Below, piece after piece: positions 49,254 to 60,067 of a stretch of 64,000 nucleotides of DNA; the first letter of the stretch is position 1; each line of letters opens with the position of its first letter. The translations under genes and the position numbers were made by a program. The stretch is from Mangifera indica (Eukaryota > Streptophyta > Magnoliopsida > Sapindales > Anacardiaceae). The notes under the pieces are model-generated. The model searched no databases and was not told where the DNA came from. It was given only the letters and a program-made list of their open reading frames with translations. Location of the stretch: positions 12,840,449-12,904,448 of the forward strand of contig NC_058149.1 in the NCBI RefSeq assembly GCF_011075055.1, given 5' to 3'.

Positions 49254-52080
49254 ATGGCGATAGCTGCGGAGCAAGAGAAGGTAAATCAAATTGATGGTTT
49301 AGAAATATGTTTATGTGGTTGATTGCGTTACGTTTCCAAATCATCTCGTTTAAATTCTAGGGTTTTTCTTTTCTATTTAGCTTTTGGAAGGAAGGAGATT
49401 GTCTTAAGTTGTTCCAGGAAATTTTCTTGAGAATCGAACATTTTTTTTGTTTTCTTAGATTAAAGAAATCATCTTAAAATACAGGATTGATTGAAATTGG
49501 GGAATATCTGCGCCTTTCTTTTTAATTACAATTAGCAATTCCTGATTTTCGAATTATCTGATCATACATAAAGATTGGAAGTTCTGAGGAGGGCTAAAAA
49601 AAGTTGGGGTTTTTTCGGGTTGTCATTTCTATGTTTTTTGAAACATGGGGTTGTGTGTTTAATCGTCAAAATAACTTGTATTCATACATTATATTAGAGA
49701 ACATATGAGTTTTAGATGATGGTGCAAACGCAATTATTGGTTTTTCTTCTGTTTTAATAAATTGTATTTATCCATTATTTCAAGAACGTATGAATTTTAA
49801 ATAATGGAAAGGCTGTAGTCACTGGTTTTTATTTTGTACAGACTCATTCCGAGGCTTCAGCAACCGAGCAAAAAAGATGGACTCTCAATGACTTTGATGT
49901 TGGCAAACCTCTTGGACGAGGAAAGTTTGGTCACGTCTATTTGGCGAGAGAAAAGAGGGTCAGTTTACTTGCTCGCCATGGTTCATTTTGATTTCTCGCA
50001 TAGAAAGATATACTCTTTATGAGTTTCAGGTTCAAATAAATTCTTGTAATTGGTAAAATTTCTGCTTCTAATTCTAGAGATGTAGATTTCTTCATTTTGG
50101 TTCAAGTAGCATGGAATATGCTTTTTAATGTCTGAAATGCCGTTCATTTGGTTGCACAGAAATTTGAGATTGAAAAGGGGATAAAACTTACAATTTGTGC
50201 TTGTTTAATCATTTATACTTTGGTTGAGTATCATTCTTTTCTATTCCTGGTGGTTCTTGTATTCTTAACAAAGCTCAAGATCCAAAAGAGAGCGTATCTT
50301 TGGGCATCCGCAGCTGGAGAGAAGAATAGAACAATTTGTTTTTCCTAAGTGTGAAAGTTGTTCAAATGATCTATGTGTGTCTTCTTATATATCATTTTTT
50401 GATACTTTCTTGGATTCTTTGCTGGAAATGGAAATTGTGTCACCATTGTGATGTATGCTTTTTTATTTTTGTGAAACAGAGCAATCATATAGTGGCTCTA
50501 AAAGTGCTATTTAAGAGCCAGCTGCAACAGTCGCAGGTTGAACATCAACTACGACGGGAAGTTGAGATACAAAGTCATCTTCGACATCCCAACATATTAC
50601 GGCTTTATGGTTACTTCTATGATCAGGTAGAATATGTTGCTTTATTATTCTAGAATATGGCATTCTTGTTGAAAAAGTAAACAGGCAATTTGATTGTTGT
50701 TAGCTTTTAAAAAATGATTGTTGCAGAAACGAGTTTACTTGATATTAGAATATGCGGCGAAGGGTGAACTTTATAAGGAACTACAAAAGTGTAAATACTT
50801 CAGTGAAAGACGTGCTGCTACAGTAAGTTCTTTCTATTCTGTATTGATGATACTTTCGCTTATCTTTTCGTTGTTATGATTTCTTCATCTATGTTTTCAA
50901 CTTTTGAGCTTTTTGAAGAATGAAAATTCAATTTCAGGTTTCCTCCTGGTTTTAATTGAATAATTCTGGAAAAATATTAATATTAAGAAAGCACATTTCT
51001 GTAGTAGTCTACTACCATGTAACTGAAGCTAACAAGAAAGTAGAGGGACTAGTACCCAACACCCCATATAGCTATGAATGGCATGATAATCAATTTGATT
51101 TCATTGAAGCATGCAGAAGCTAACTCGAACACTTTGTGTGTGCTCATATTTTTACAGTATGTTGCATCATTAGCTCGGGCTCTCATTTATTGTCATGGGA
51201 AGCATGTAATACATAGAGATATCAAGCCAGAGAACCTGTTGATTGGTGCACAGGTGAGCCAATTTTTTATATCGATTTCATGTTTCTTAACTGATTACTG
51301 AAACCATCTTGTGCTCATCATGCCAATTGTGGAGTGCCCATTTTCAGGGTGAGCTAAAGATTGCAGATTTCGGATGGTCAGTGCACACATTTAACCGTAG
51401 GCGTACCATGTGTGGCACACTAGATTATCTTCCGCCTGAGATGGGTATGTACATATGGCATCCTATTATTGTAGTTTTATCAATAGAAATGTATTTTCAA
51501 ATATATATAGTTTCTTCCAAGACAATATTCAATTTGACTTCCTGTTGTATTTTCTTAACAGTGGAAAGTGTTGAACATGATGCTAGTGTGGATATTTGGA
51601 GCCTTGGTGTCCTGTGCTATGAATTTCTTTATGGGGTCCCTCCTTTTGAGGCCAGGGAACACTCTGATACATATCGAAGGTTTGTCAAAACTTGCAATTG
51701 AGGTGGCAAAGCCAGTTTTCTTGTAAATGAAACGGGAACCTTCTGCATCAAGGTATATGGAAAACTGATCTAATGACTTTTTCAGGATTGTCCAAGTGGA
51801 TTTGAAGTTTCCTCCTAAACCAATTGTGTCTTCTGCTGCTAAGGACCTCATTAGTCAGGTTTATTCTTTTACTTGAACTATGCCAAGTTACTATTTCACA
51901 TAAGACAACCATTGCAGCAATTTCAAAGTTCACTTGAGGATTACGCCTGAAAATTTCCTTCTTGCATAAAAACAGATGCTTGTCAAGGATTCTGCAAACC
52001 GCCTACCACTACACAAGCTTCTAGAGCATCAGTGGATTATTCAAAATGCCGATCCCTCTGGCATCTGTAGGGGTTGTTGA
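49254..52080 (+). CDS. AUR1: Aurora serine/threonine kinase (plant alpha-Aurora, AUR1/AUR2 type)
   Basis: Nine exons: 49254-49280, 49842-49958, 50480-50626, 50727-50822, 51158-51253, 51348-51444, 51562-51679, 51786-51858, 51976-52080, with consistent phases and a product of 291 residues (plant Aurora 1 is about 294). The product phosphorylates histone H3 and spindle or phragmoplast proteins and helps to orient formative cell division. Motifs in order: glycine loop GRGKFGHVY, catalytic lysine in [14 protein letters not shown] catalytic loop, DFGWSVH, which is typical of Aurora kinases, activation segment [16 protein letters not shown] with the target threonine, and [11 protein letters not shown]. 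The short N-terminus (MAIAAEQEK) and direct adjacency to a phosphofructokinase match Arabidopsis AUR1 (At4g32830) beside PFK6 (At4g32840). AUR1 versus AUR2 is an inference; the Aurora family is certain. Confidence 0.95.
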
Positions 52081-53326
52081 GTTACATTGCTGGTGGTGGA
52101 TTGTTTTAATTTCTTGATGAGTTTCAGGAGCTTTCTTTTGTCGGGTCATCTCTGCCAAACATTGTCACCTCTGATGAGTAAAAAATGTAGTCTTATCTGG
52201 TTCATCACTTATCTGCAGTCTCCAAGCTCTGTAGAAATAAAACTATTGTACTTTGGCCAAAAATTTTTAAAATTCTTTTGTATTCTTATCCATCAGGGTA
52301 AAAAAATGTATTCTTTGTAGTTTCTTTTGCCATACCCAGTGCAATGCAATCCACCGGTCATTGTTATTTTGGCTTTCGGAAAATAATAATATAATAGTTA
52401 ATTGCAATTTCCATAGTGAAGTCATTGAAATAATAATGTATTTCAGTGTCTTCAATCTGAAGAAAGTCTTTCGCTCTTCGTCTTTCCTAGTATAATTTGA
52501 AAGTAGATTTCTCTCATCCTTTGATTCAATAGATTGATTATTCTCCTATTGATCTCTCTCTTAAATAGAGGAGATTGAGGTGACAACAACGTTAATTCCG
52601 TATAGAACTAAAAATTTATGAAAAATTCACTACATATGGATCTTGAAATTTTGAATGATTTATATTTTTGAGTGTCTAAAGAAATAACATCTGAACATAT
52701 CTTCGGTGTTTGAAGTAAAACTGATTTTGTCATTGGCGTTACTTGAAAAGATGTGACATAGAAGTCGAAGGTGACAAAGTAGGGGGAAGAGACATTGAAG
52801 GTGAAGATTTGTCAAAGGAGTTTATGATGTTTGACATTATGGTGGCTTCAATCTCTATTAGGAGGACATGGTGATAGTGGATGGTCGGAATTGCACTTTT
52901 GCCATTGCCAATCATTCAAGTGATTGGCTATGTCAAATAGCAAGGTGATCTGATAATTGTAGACTTTGTATCATGTCTTAATCCATCTTCCATTAACAAA
53001 GTTTTATTTTTAATGACAAAGTGTGATTTATGCAACCAAAGACCAAACCTTGGGCGCGAAAATGTGAATCACTCTTTTGAAAAATACTTGCTCTCCACAC
53101 TTTGTTTTGAGAAGAGAAAAGTCAATCTACATATAACTCTCAAACTACTAATAATAGTCAGTCCACATTTCTATCAAGTGGCTACTAACTCTATAAGAAT
53201 GAAATCTGCAGAACAGTAAGGAATACAGCTCCCATGTCATTTACCTATGTTTTTGGCTCAGATTTGTTATTTTCGCAAATTCTGTCGTCCAACAATTGAC
53301 ATGAAAGTTGTCCCTCTTTCTTGAAT
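52081..53326. other. intergenic space between convergent Aurora kinase and phosphofructokinase
   Basis: This holds the 3' UTRs of both genes and about 800 bases of unremarkable sequence. No conserved coding region, repeat array or RNA gene was recognised. Confidence 0.6.
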
Positions 53327-56300
53327 TCAGTGAACTTCTTTCAAGAAGCTTGGCTGGTTGGTAGAAGAAAGCAGTCTTGCCCACATCCTGTCAGTAATGA
53401 CAACCTGCTTGTGCTTCTCAGTGATTCGCTGCATTCCAATATCCAAAACAAAGATAAGATTTATAAGCTTGATATGAAAAACGATTTCCTCTGAAGAGGA
53501 TTAGCTCTGGCTAGTGACAAATGCTGCATTGCATAAAAGAATTTACATTGAAAGGAATGTATGATTGTCTGCCATTGACAAGACCAACTGTGAAGCCTGT
53601 ATACCCTGCCATTGCTCCATGTACTGCACTCTGTGCAAGGAGAGTGCAGTACACATTGTCAGATGCATTGCTTGGAATAGCCCGGATCATATATGTAGGG
53701 TCTGCAAACAAATTTGGTTAGAGCAGAGTCATTGGCGCAACCATCTCAGTCAAATTTAAGAGAGTATGATCAACAAAGAAGGCAAGTCTCAGGTACTGAC
53801 CTATATATTTCAAAGTAATGGCCATCTTATGTTGGCTTTTAAAATGGTGCTACAAGAAGCAACAGAAAAGTTTTAAATTAACAAAAACACAGAATTTCCT
53901 TAAATAGCCCATAAATAATGTTACTGGGTACATATGGTGCTAATAGATTGCAAGATGTACCTTGATCTTCTGAGATATCCATAGCCCGACATCTTGGAGA
54001 AGCTTGTTTCCTGAAGCATCTTGCTGGACTGTGGACTGCAAACTCTCTGAAAGAAGATCCTGTCCTGCTCCTTCCGCTATAACAATAACCATGTGCCCAT
54101 TTTCTTTGAGTCGTTTTTCAATAAATTCATAAAGTCCACCATGCCCCTCAAGATAGAAGGGTGACTCTGGAATCAAACAACAGTCTACATCTCGGCTGGC
54201 AAGGGTAGCATACATCGCAATGAAACCTGCATTACTGAGTTTGGATCATGTGGTGAAAAACAAAAAAGGCCTAAAAGTTTGAATTAGTAGGCCAATGAAG
54301 TTTTCATTCATGTATTGAGTTTTACCATATGAAAACATCAAGACAGATGCAAAGCTTACCACTATAGCGTCCCATGAGCTTCACAACTCCAATGCCATTC
54401 TCTATACTTTCAGCTTCAACATGTGCTGCATTAATGGCACGTTGAGCCTCCTCAACCGCAGTATCAAAACCAAAGGACCTATCAATAACCTGAACCAGGA
54501 TTATGACAATCCAATATTAAGCTATATATCAAGTTAGAATACACAAGTTTTCAAGAAATGACAAGAGAAATAACAAAACTGGTTCAGATCTGTAGTGAAT
54601 GGGTGGACAATAGTTACCGGAATATCGTTGTCAATAGTTTTTGGGATTCCAACAACTGCAATTTTGAGTCCACGGCGCCTAAGTTCCTGCAAAATGAGAA
54701 CTGGATTATATAACAGTGGCAAACACAGGAACAACAATTAATTATATGGATTGGCATTCAAATTAAAGCAATCAAGCATGTGATGAGTAAGATGACACCA
54801 CAGACATGTATACACATGTATTTGATGTAGAATTAGGTCTATGGACACTTGAGTATACATTCGTGCAGACTAGGGAGTATTTTCTGCAAATGTAAGGCAT
54901 CAAATATGTTCATCGGATTAATCTAACACCATAGTGACCATCTAGCTTGACATAGATAATTAGGGATTGCCTATGTAAGGGTGTATAAACCACATTATGT
55001 TGGGCTAATGATGAAAATCTGTTAAGGATTGTAGTAGTTATAACAAAGTAGAAAGTGATCAAATCCCCGAAAAACACATGTATTTACAGATACCTTCAAC
55101 TAAAGATAATTCAGAACAGGTGCATGTTAAACCAAGAGACAAAATTGGTGAATAAACAATCAAGTGCAGAACAGATTTTTATGCTCGTTAGAATTCCTTG
55201 CAGTTGAGCATTATTTCTGCAGCTGTGTGAACTTAACAGTGAAATATGATTGACATAATATATAGTAACATTTCTTTGTATCTATCATATATCCATCTAA
55301 TGCGAGACACGCTCATAACTATCAATCTGTAAGCAATATAGGAAGACAGTTAAGAATTTTTTCTGCAACAGTGTGAACTTAACAGAGAAATGTGATTGAC
55401 ATAATATATAGTAACATTTCTTTGTAGCTATGATACATGCATCTGATGCAAGAGACATTTGTAACTATCAATCTGTAAGCAATATAAGATGACAGCCAAT
55501 AGAATATCTTCAGCATTCAAATAATATTACCTCGTAAATAGCAGCTGCTCCTTTTTGAGTTCCATCTCCTCCAATTATGTAAACCTGGTCCATTATTATT
55601 TATTAGTCATAATGAGAATCTGTAACAGGAATTATGTGCCTATCCAGCATGACAATTAACAATTCACCCAAATGATTTATCCAAAATTTGGAGGATATTG
55701 ACCTTTGACAAAATTCTACCTTTCACATACCTGATTAATCCCACGATCTTGAATACTATCAACTATCTTTGAGGTATCATGGCCCCCTCGTGATGTTCCA
55801 AGGATGGTACCACCACGCTTATGGATGTCATTAACAACCTTAGGTGTTAAATCAATCGTATCTTTGCAATAGAAACCCCTATATCCTCCCTACAGATAAA
55901 TCAAACAGAAATGATTATGTTTAAAATTTGCATGCCAAATATAAATAGTTTTATCACAAAACAACTTTAACCATCTTCTGCATAATACTTGCACATGGCA
56001 GCTGCTTCAACAGTGGACACACCAACTCGGGCAATTGTAAGATCATTTCCATCAGTAACATCCCCTAGACATTAAATTTTAATAGCTACTTATAATCTGA
56101 TCGACTGGTTAACAACTAGGGTCTTATTTTTTGTGCAACAATAATTTGACGATCAAATGATAAATATATCGAAAATGTAGGGAACTAGAGCAAATGACAT
56201 GTGAGGAGCTGTGCCAGGAATGTACGCATACACATATAACATGTACATACATGCTTTTCTGATACAATGAGGGATCAATTTAATGACATTGAGCAAAATA

Positions 56301-57304
56301 TTCTATGGTCACTTACGTCTACCCCAACGATTTTTTTGACACCGTACATGTGATGAAGACCACAGACAATTTCTCGGATCACAGTGTTGAGCCCAGGACA
56401 AAGGCCGCCACATGTTACAATACAGGCATGTACTTCATCTGATTTAAAATACACCTGACCAGCATAATGTAGTGATCTTAGTAAAATGCATATGGTTTAT
56501 GATAATCAGCCAGCATTCAGACAAAATAATAATCACCTTTTGGCGAGGTCCAGCACGCAGGAAATGTGTCCCTCTTGGATCATCTTTATGAACAACAATC
56601 TAAATGAAGAAGAAGGAAAAAGAGTTAACTGTTAGCTCTTGTGTACAAGCTACCTTCCCTTACACATCAGATAGATCTCCAAGAAATAATTACATATAAG
56701 TTAACAAGCGAAACAAACTTTCTATGTTTCCAAATTTCAATTCCCAAAACAAGGGCGGAAAAACCAGGCCATAGAATAATGCCATCAAGTTTTCAAAAAG
56801 TTGTAGTCATAATAGCAATTGTTTCGATGAAATGCCACGAAAAAGAAGAGGCAAATGAAATCATTCATAGCAACAGGAGACGAAATCAAGCAAGACAAAG
56901 ATATCAAAAAGATTGAAAGTTTAAGCACAAATCACCTTTTGAGCAATTGTATCATCCACATTAACAAAGTACTGCCTGTAAGACATATAAACAAGAATCG
57001 TCATGCAATAACTAAACAAGAAGGCAATGGATCCATCAAGCTTTTAGTAAAAGGGGACTTCACTTACGTAACTGCTGAATAAGCTGGATTGGACTGTAAC
57101 GGATTGGGATAAGTCTGCCACACAAAACAACATTTTAACAACTCATATACATTTTTTTAAGAAAAAAAGAAACTAATCAAATCAATCGATCAAAATTCAT
57201 ACAGGGAGAGAAGGAATGTAATCAATGAAGTGAGGAATTTCTTCGAGCACATAACCAGCGTCGCCATTAACCAGTTTGTGGTGTAAATTACCAGAATGAT
57301 CCAT
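53327..57304 (-). CDS. ATP-dependent 6-phosphofructokinase (plant PFK, PFK6-like)
   Basis: Thirteen exons in transcript order: 57304-57203, 57114-57068, 56975-56936, 56599-56537, 56454-56317, 55889-55731, 55584-55531, 54686-54618, 54489-54360, 54226-53961, 53849-53801, 53701-53547, 53428-53327. Phases agree throughout, giving 457 residues, close to Arabidopsis PFK6. The enzyme converts fructose 6-phosphate and ATP to fructose 1,6-bisphosphate in cytosolic glycolysis. Visible motifs: substrate-binding [24 protein letters not shown] (glycine at the position that marks ATP- rather than pyrophosphate-dependent enzymes), [11 protein letters not shown], catalytic [21 protein letters not shown], and [10 protein letters not shown]. 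No transit peptide is evident. Intron 5 contains an open cassette with splice-like borders and intron 7 a tandem duplication (see findings). Confidence 0.95.
55212..55500 (+). repeat. tandem duplication of about 146 bp in intron 7 of the phosphofructokinase gene
   Basis: Two adjacent copies share long identical stretches such as TTGACATAATATATAGTAAC and AACTATCAATCTGTAAGCAA, offset by 146 bases (GTAACATTTC at 55265 and 55411). The copies differ by scattered substitutions, so the duplication is not very recent. It lies between exon 7 and exon 8 and does not disturb the coding sequence. Confidence 0.85.
55972..56064 (-). other. open cassette with splice-like borders in intron 5 of the phosphofructokinase gene
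   Basis: On the minus strand a 93-base segment is preceded by TTTAATGTCTAG and followed by GTTAAAG, so both borders resemble acceptor and donor sites. The length is a multiple of three. The frame beginning at the third base reads with ordinary codon use: [18 protein letters not shown], then [13 protein letters not shown]. The frame that would join the phase-0 neighbours (exons 5 and 6) is also free of stops. Other plant PFK proteins, as I remember them, run straight from exon 5 (..GVD) to exon 6 (GGYRGF..), so this is not a constitutive exon. It may be an alternative exon, a transposed exon from another gene, or chance. Confidence 0.3.
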
Positions 57305-57509
57305 CGCTTGCTCTTCACTTTTACTGCTAACAAAATTTGCAATGATATCTGCGATTTACAACTGTTTTATTAAACCGGGGACGTTCTGCTTCATCCTGCG
57401 CCATTTTATGGTCTGTTTGGGAAAGCGTAACGTAAGGAGATTAAACTGAAAAGGCACGTGAGGTGGTGTTCACGTACTTTCTGCTTTGAGTTTCATCTTA
57501 ATGTTTTCT

Positions 57510-58567
57510 GACTGAACGACTATTCCTCACCAAACTTGGACGAAACAAAAATTTCCTTTTCTTTTATGTTTACAAAAATACCTTTTGTCGAAATGAAATA
57601 TGCCCCCAAATTTTTATAATATGCACCCCTATTTACTAATTATAAAAGCAAAGTATTTCCAGACCAACATCTTACCCTGTTTTCCCTGGCAAATCAGAGT
57701 GTTTTAATAACGTCAATCACCCTCAGTCTTCCCGACAATGGATTTGTTCACCGATAGTCGATAGATTTGCAAGAAGAGCAACAACCTTGTCCATTATGTC
57801 AGTGTTAAGAGACGTTCCATCATCTCCCTTGCCATTCTGATTTTCCATGAACACATTGTTTTGCCTCCATTGTTGCCATCACCATTTCAATTTGGCTCCG
57901 TTGTCGTTGGGTTGGACTAAGGCATCTTCAATTGTCTCCGCATGTCACCCTTGCATCTAGATGGCGAGTCACAATGTTGTTTGTACAAATACATGATTAC
58001 GATAATGTTGTTCCACTTGACTACATTCAATAATGCCACTAGTAAGTTTGGTTTGAACTGAATCAAAAACACCTTAAATATGTGTTTCCAAATTCTAGAT
58101 AAACCGTACTAGAATAGTTCAATTTAGTTATAAACTTATTTGTTAATCAATTTGGAAATAAACAATACTATTTATCTATATTTTGAATACATAAACAAAT
58201 AAACATTTATATATATTATCATGTGATTAAGTATTATTTTATTTTTAATTTAAAATCATTAAATTATTTAATAATACATATTAAATATATACTTATTTAT
58301 GTTTTTAAAGTAAATATATATAATTTTATTATTTAAAAATAAAAAAACAGGGAAGAAAGGAAATATATAGTTTTATATATAATAATGTTAACATCATCAA
58401 GTGTAAATAATATTAACATTATTATATATATAATGATAAAAGTGTTATTTGCCAATTAAAATTAATATTTGACTTTACAGGATAGGTAAAAAAATATATT
58501 TTTTGAATTTAAAAGGGGAAAAATGAAAGTTCATCAAAGTTTGCGTGGGGAATAGTTTATTGGCCTT
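57510..58567. mobile_element. foldback element, Mutator-like family, with nested MITE
   Basis: Read inwards, the left end contains GAACGACTATTCCTCACCAA. The right end, reverse-complemented, gives GGCCAATAAACTATTCCCCA followed by CGCAAACTTTGATGA. Both match the terminus of the well-preserved element at 46159. Inner arms pair through AAATTTCC / TTTTCCCC-type blocks. A palindromic MITE copy is inserted at about 58.2-58.33 kb. The section 57.7-57.98 kb is GC-richer and could be captured sequence, but I recognise no gene in it. Target duplication not resolved. Confidence 0.55.
58195..58335. mobile_element. palindromic AT-rich MITE-like element, copy e
   Basis: The core ATGTGATTAAGTATTATTTT, then ATTTTTAATTTAAAATCATT and ATTATTTAATAATACATATT, has the same inverted organisation as copies a-c and f. 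It is nested within the foldback element at 57.5-58.57 kb and is therefore younger than that insertion. Confidence 0.45.
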
Positions 58568-60000
58568 AGATATATCAAAAACTTGTTAACCTAGTCTAAA
58601 ATAAAAAAAAGACGAATCCTATTATTTAAATAATTTTAAAATAGGAAAATTAAATTGATTACCCTAAATACATATGTTTAAAGTAAAAATTTTCCCTTTT
58701 CAATGACTTTACAAAAATACTCTCATTTTAAGGACTTAAGCAAAAATGTTTCTTTTTTTTTAATACCAAAAATATATTTCATCATTTTTATATAAATTCT
58801 CATCCTTTTACTTTTCTCGTTATTCAATATCTAGCATGGTAGATTCGTTCAAGAAAAAAAAAACATTTATAATTTTGAATTTGAATAAAAAAAGATACAT
58901 GATAAGACAAAAATTATAATTACATCACTTTATAATAAAAATGAAGTCAATTTTTAAGATAAGTATATTATTACAAAAATAGATTTCAATTTTGAAATTT
59001 ACATATCGAAAAACCTTAAAAAAAATCTCAAATTTAAAATCTATACGTTTAAAAACTCTAAAATAAAAAAAAAATTGGCCTCAAAATGAAAAATATCAAT
59101 TTCCCCCAGTCTCCACCATGAGAAACATGTGTTGGGAAACTTTTAAAAACAATAGTTTGCCCCCATTTTATGAATTCGAATGGTGGGAAAACTTTGAAAA
59201 ATTTGAAACACCTTCCCATCTCCATGATGTCACCATGCAAATTCACAACATGAATAGTGATTTCACATGATGATATTGTACTAATTACGCAAAATGAGAT
59301 TTCACCATCTAAACTTCGTTTTTCGAATTTGATTTCATTATAAGACAACTCTAAACTTATTCTAACACAAAAATCTTAAGAAAATTAATTCAAAACACCA
59401 ATATATCAAGATATTTTATCAAATTTTTTAATTCAAAATCTTAACCCAAAACATTTAAAAATTATATCAAATCACTTAAATATATTCATACTAAAATGTA
59501 TAAAATACGGTAAAAATTGAATTAATATTCTTTTAAACCGTTTTAGTGGTCGAAAAGTGAGCAAAGTCTGTCAGAAATTACCGTAGCAGGTCGACTTGTG
59601 TTAGGTTTGTGTGGATTTTGGTAAATTTCCAACTTTCATTTCATTTTTGCTAAAGGAATAGTTTGGTCTTTTCACATTAGAAGGGCACGTCACCAAAGGA
59701 ATAGTTTGGTCTTTTCATCTAATAAATAGATTTAAATTAAATTCAGTAATCCGTAGTTTCAAACATATCATTCGCCTCATATCTTATTATTCGATTTTAA
59801 AATAAGTTATGATTCTTAATTATTAAGCAATGTTACAGTATGATTTGGCGTCTCCTCATTGGTCCTTGTTCGTTGTCATGTTCTCTCCCGATACGCCACG
59901 TCACTGGCTTAATGCTGTTGTTCTCGTTGTGATTTGAAGGAGTTATTCCGTACGCATTGTTTTCCCCCACCTCACGTTGCTTCAAAAATCCCCCATAAAT
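58568..60000. other. intergenic spacer and Derlin promoter region
   Basis: 58.57-59.6 kb is AT-rich without recognisable genes. At 59653 and 59694 a GGAATAGTTTGGTCTTTTCA unit occurs twice within about 40 bases. The last 250 bases before the Derlin start are of balanced composition and contain a UPRE-like box and a TATA-like box. Confidence 0.5.
59896..59903 (-). promoter_or_regulatory. putative unfolded-protein-response element of Derlin-1
   Basis: CCACGTCA on the + strand reads TGACGTGG on the minus strand, the core UPRE bound by bZIP60/bZIP28-type factors under ER stress. It lies about 165 bases upstream of the Derlin ATG, and a TATA-like ATAAATATAA follows at about 59994-60003. Derlins are known ER-stress genes, which supports a functional role. 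ACGT-core boxes are also bound by other bZIP factors, so the assignment is an inference. Confidence 0.45.
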
Positions 60001-60067
60001 ATAATTGCCGTTTCACCTTCAGTCACAGAGAACCGGCATTGAAGATTTTGGTTTTCACTTCGTTAAC

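Noticed and set aside
56641..57082. Overlapping + frames (91 and 75 codons) over introns and exons 2-3 of the phosphofructokinase
   Set aside because: Antisense to a phase-consistent gene; no motifs.
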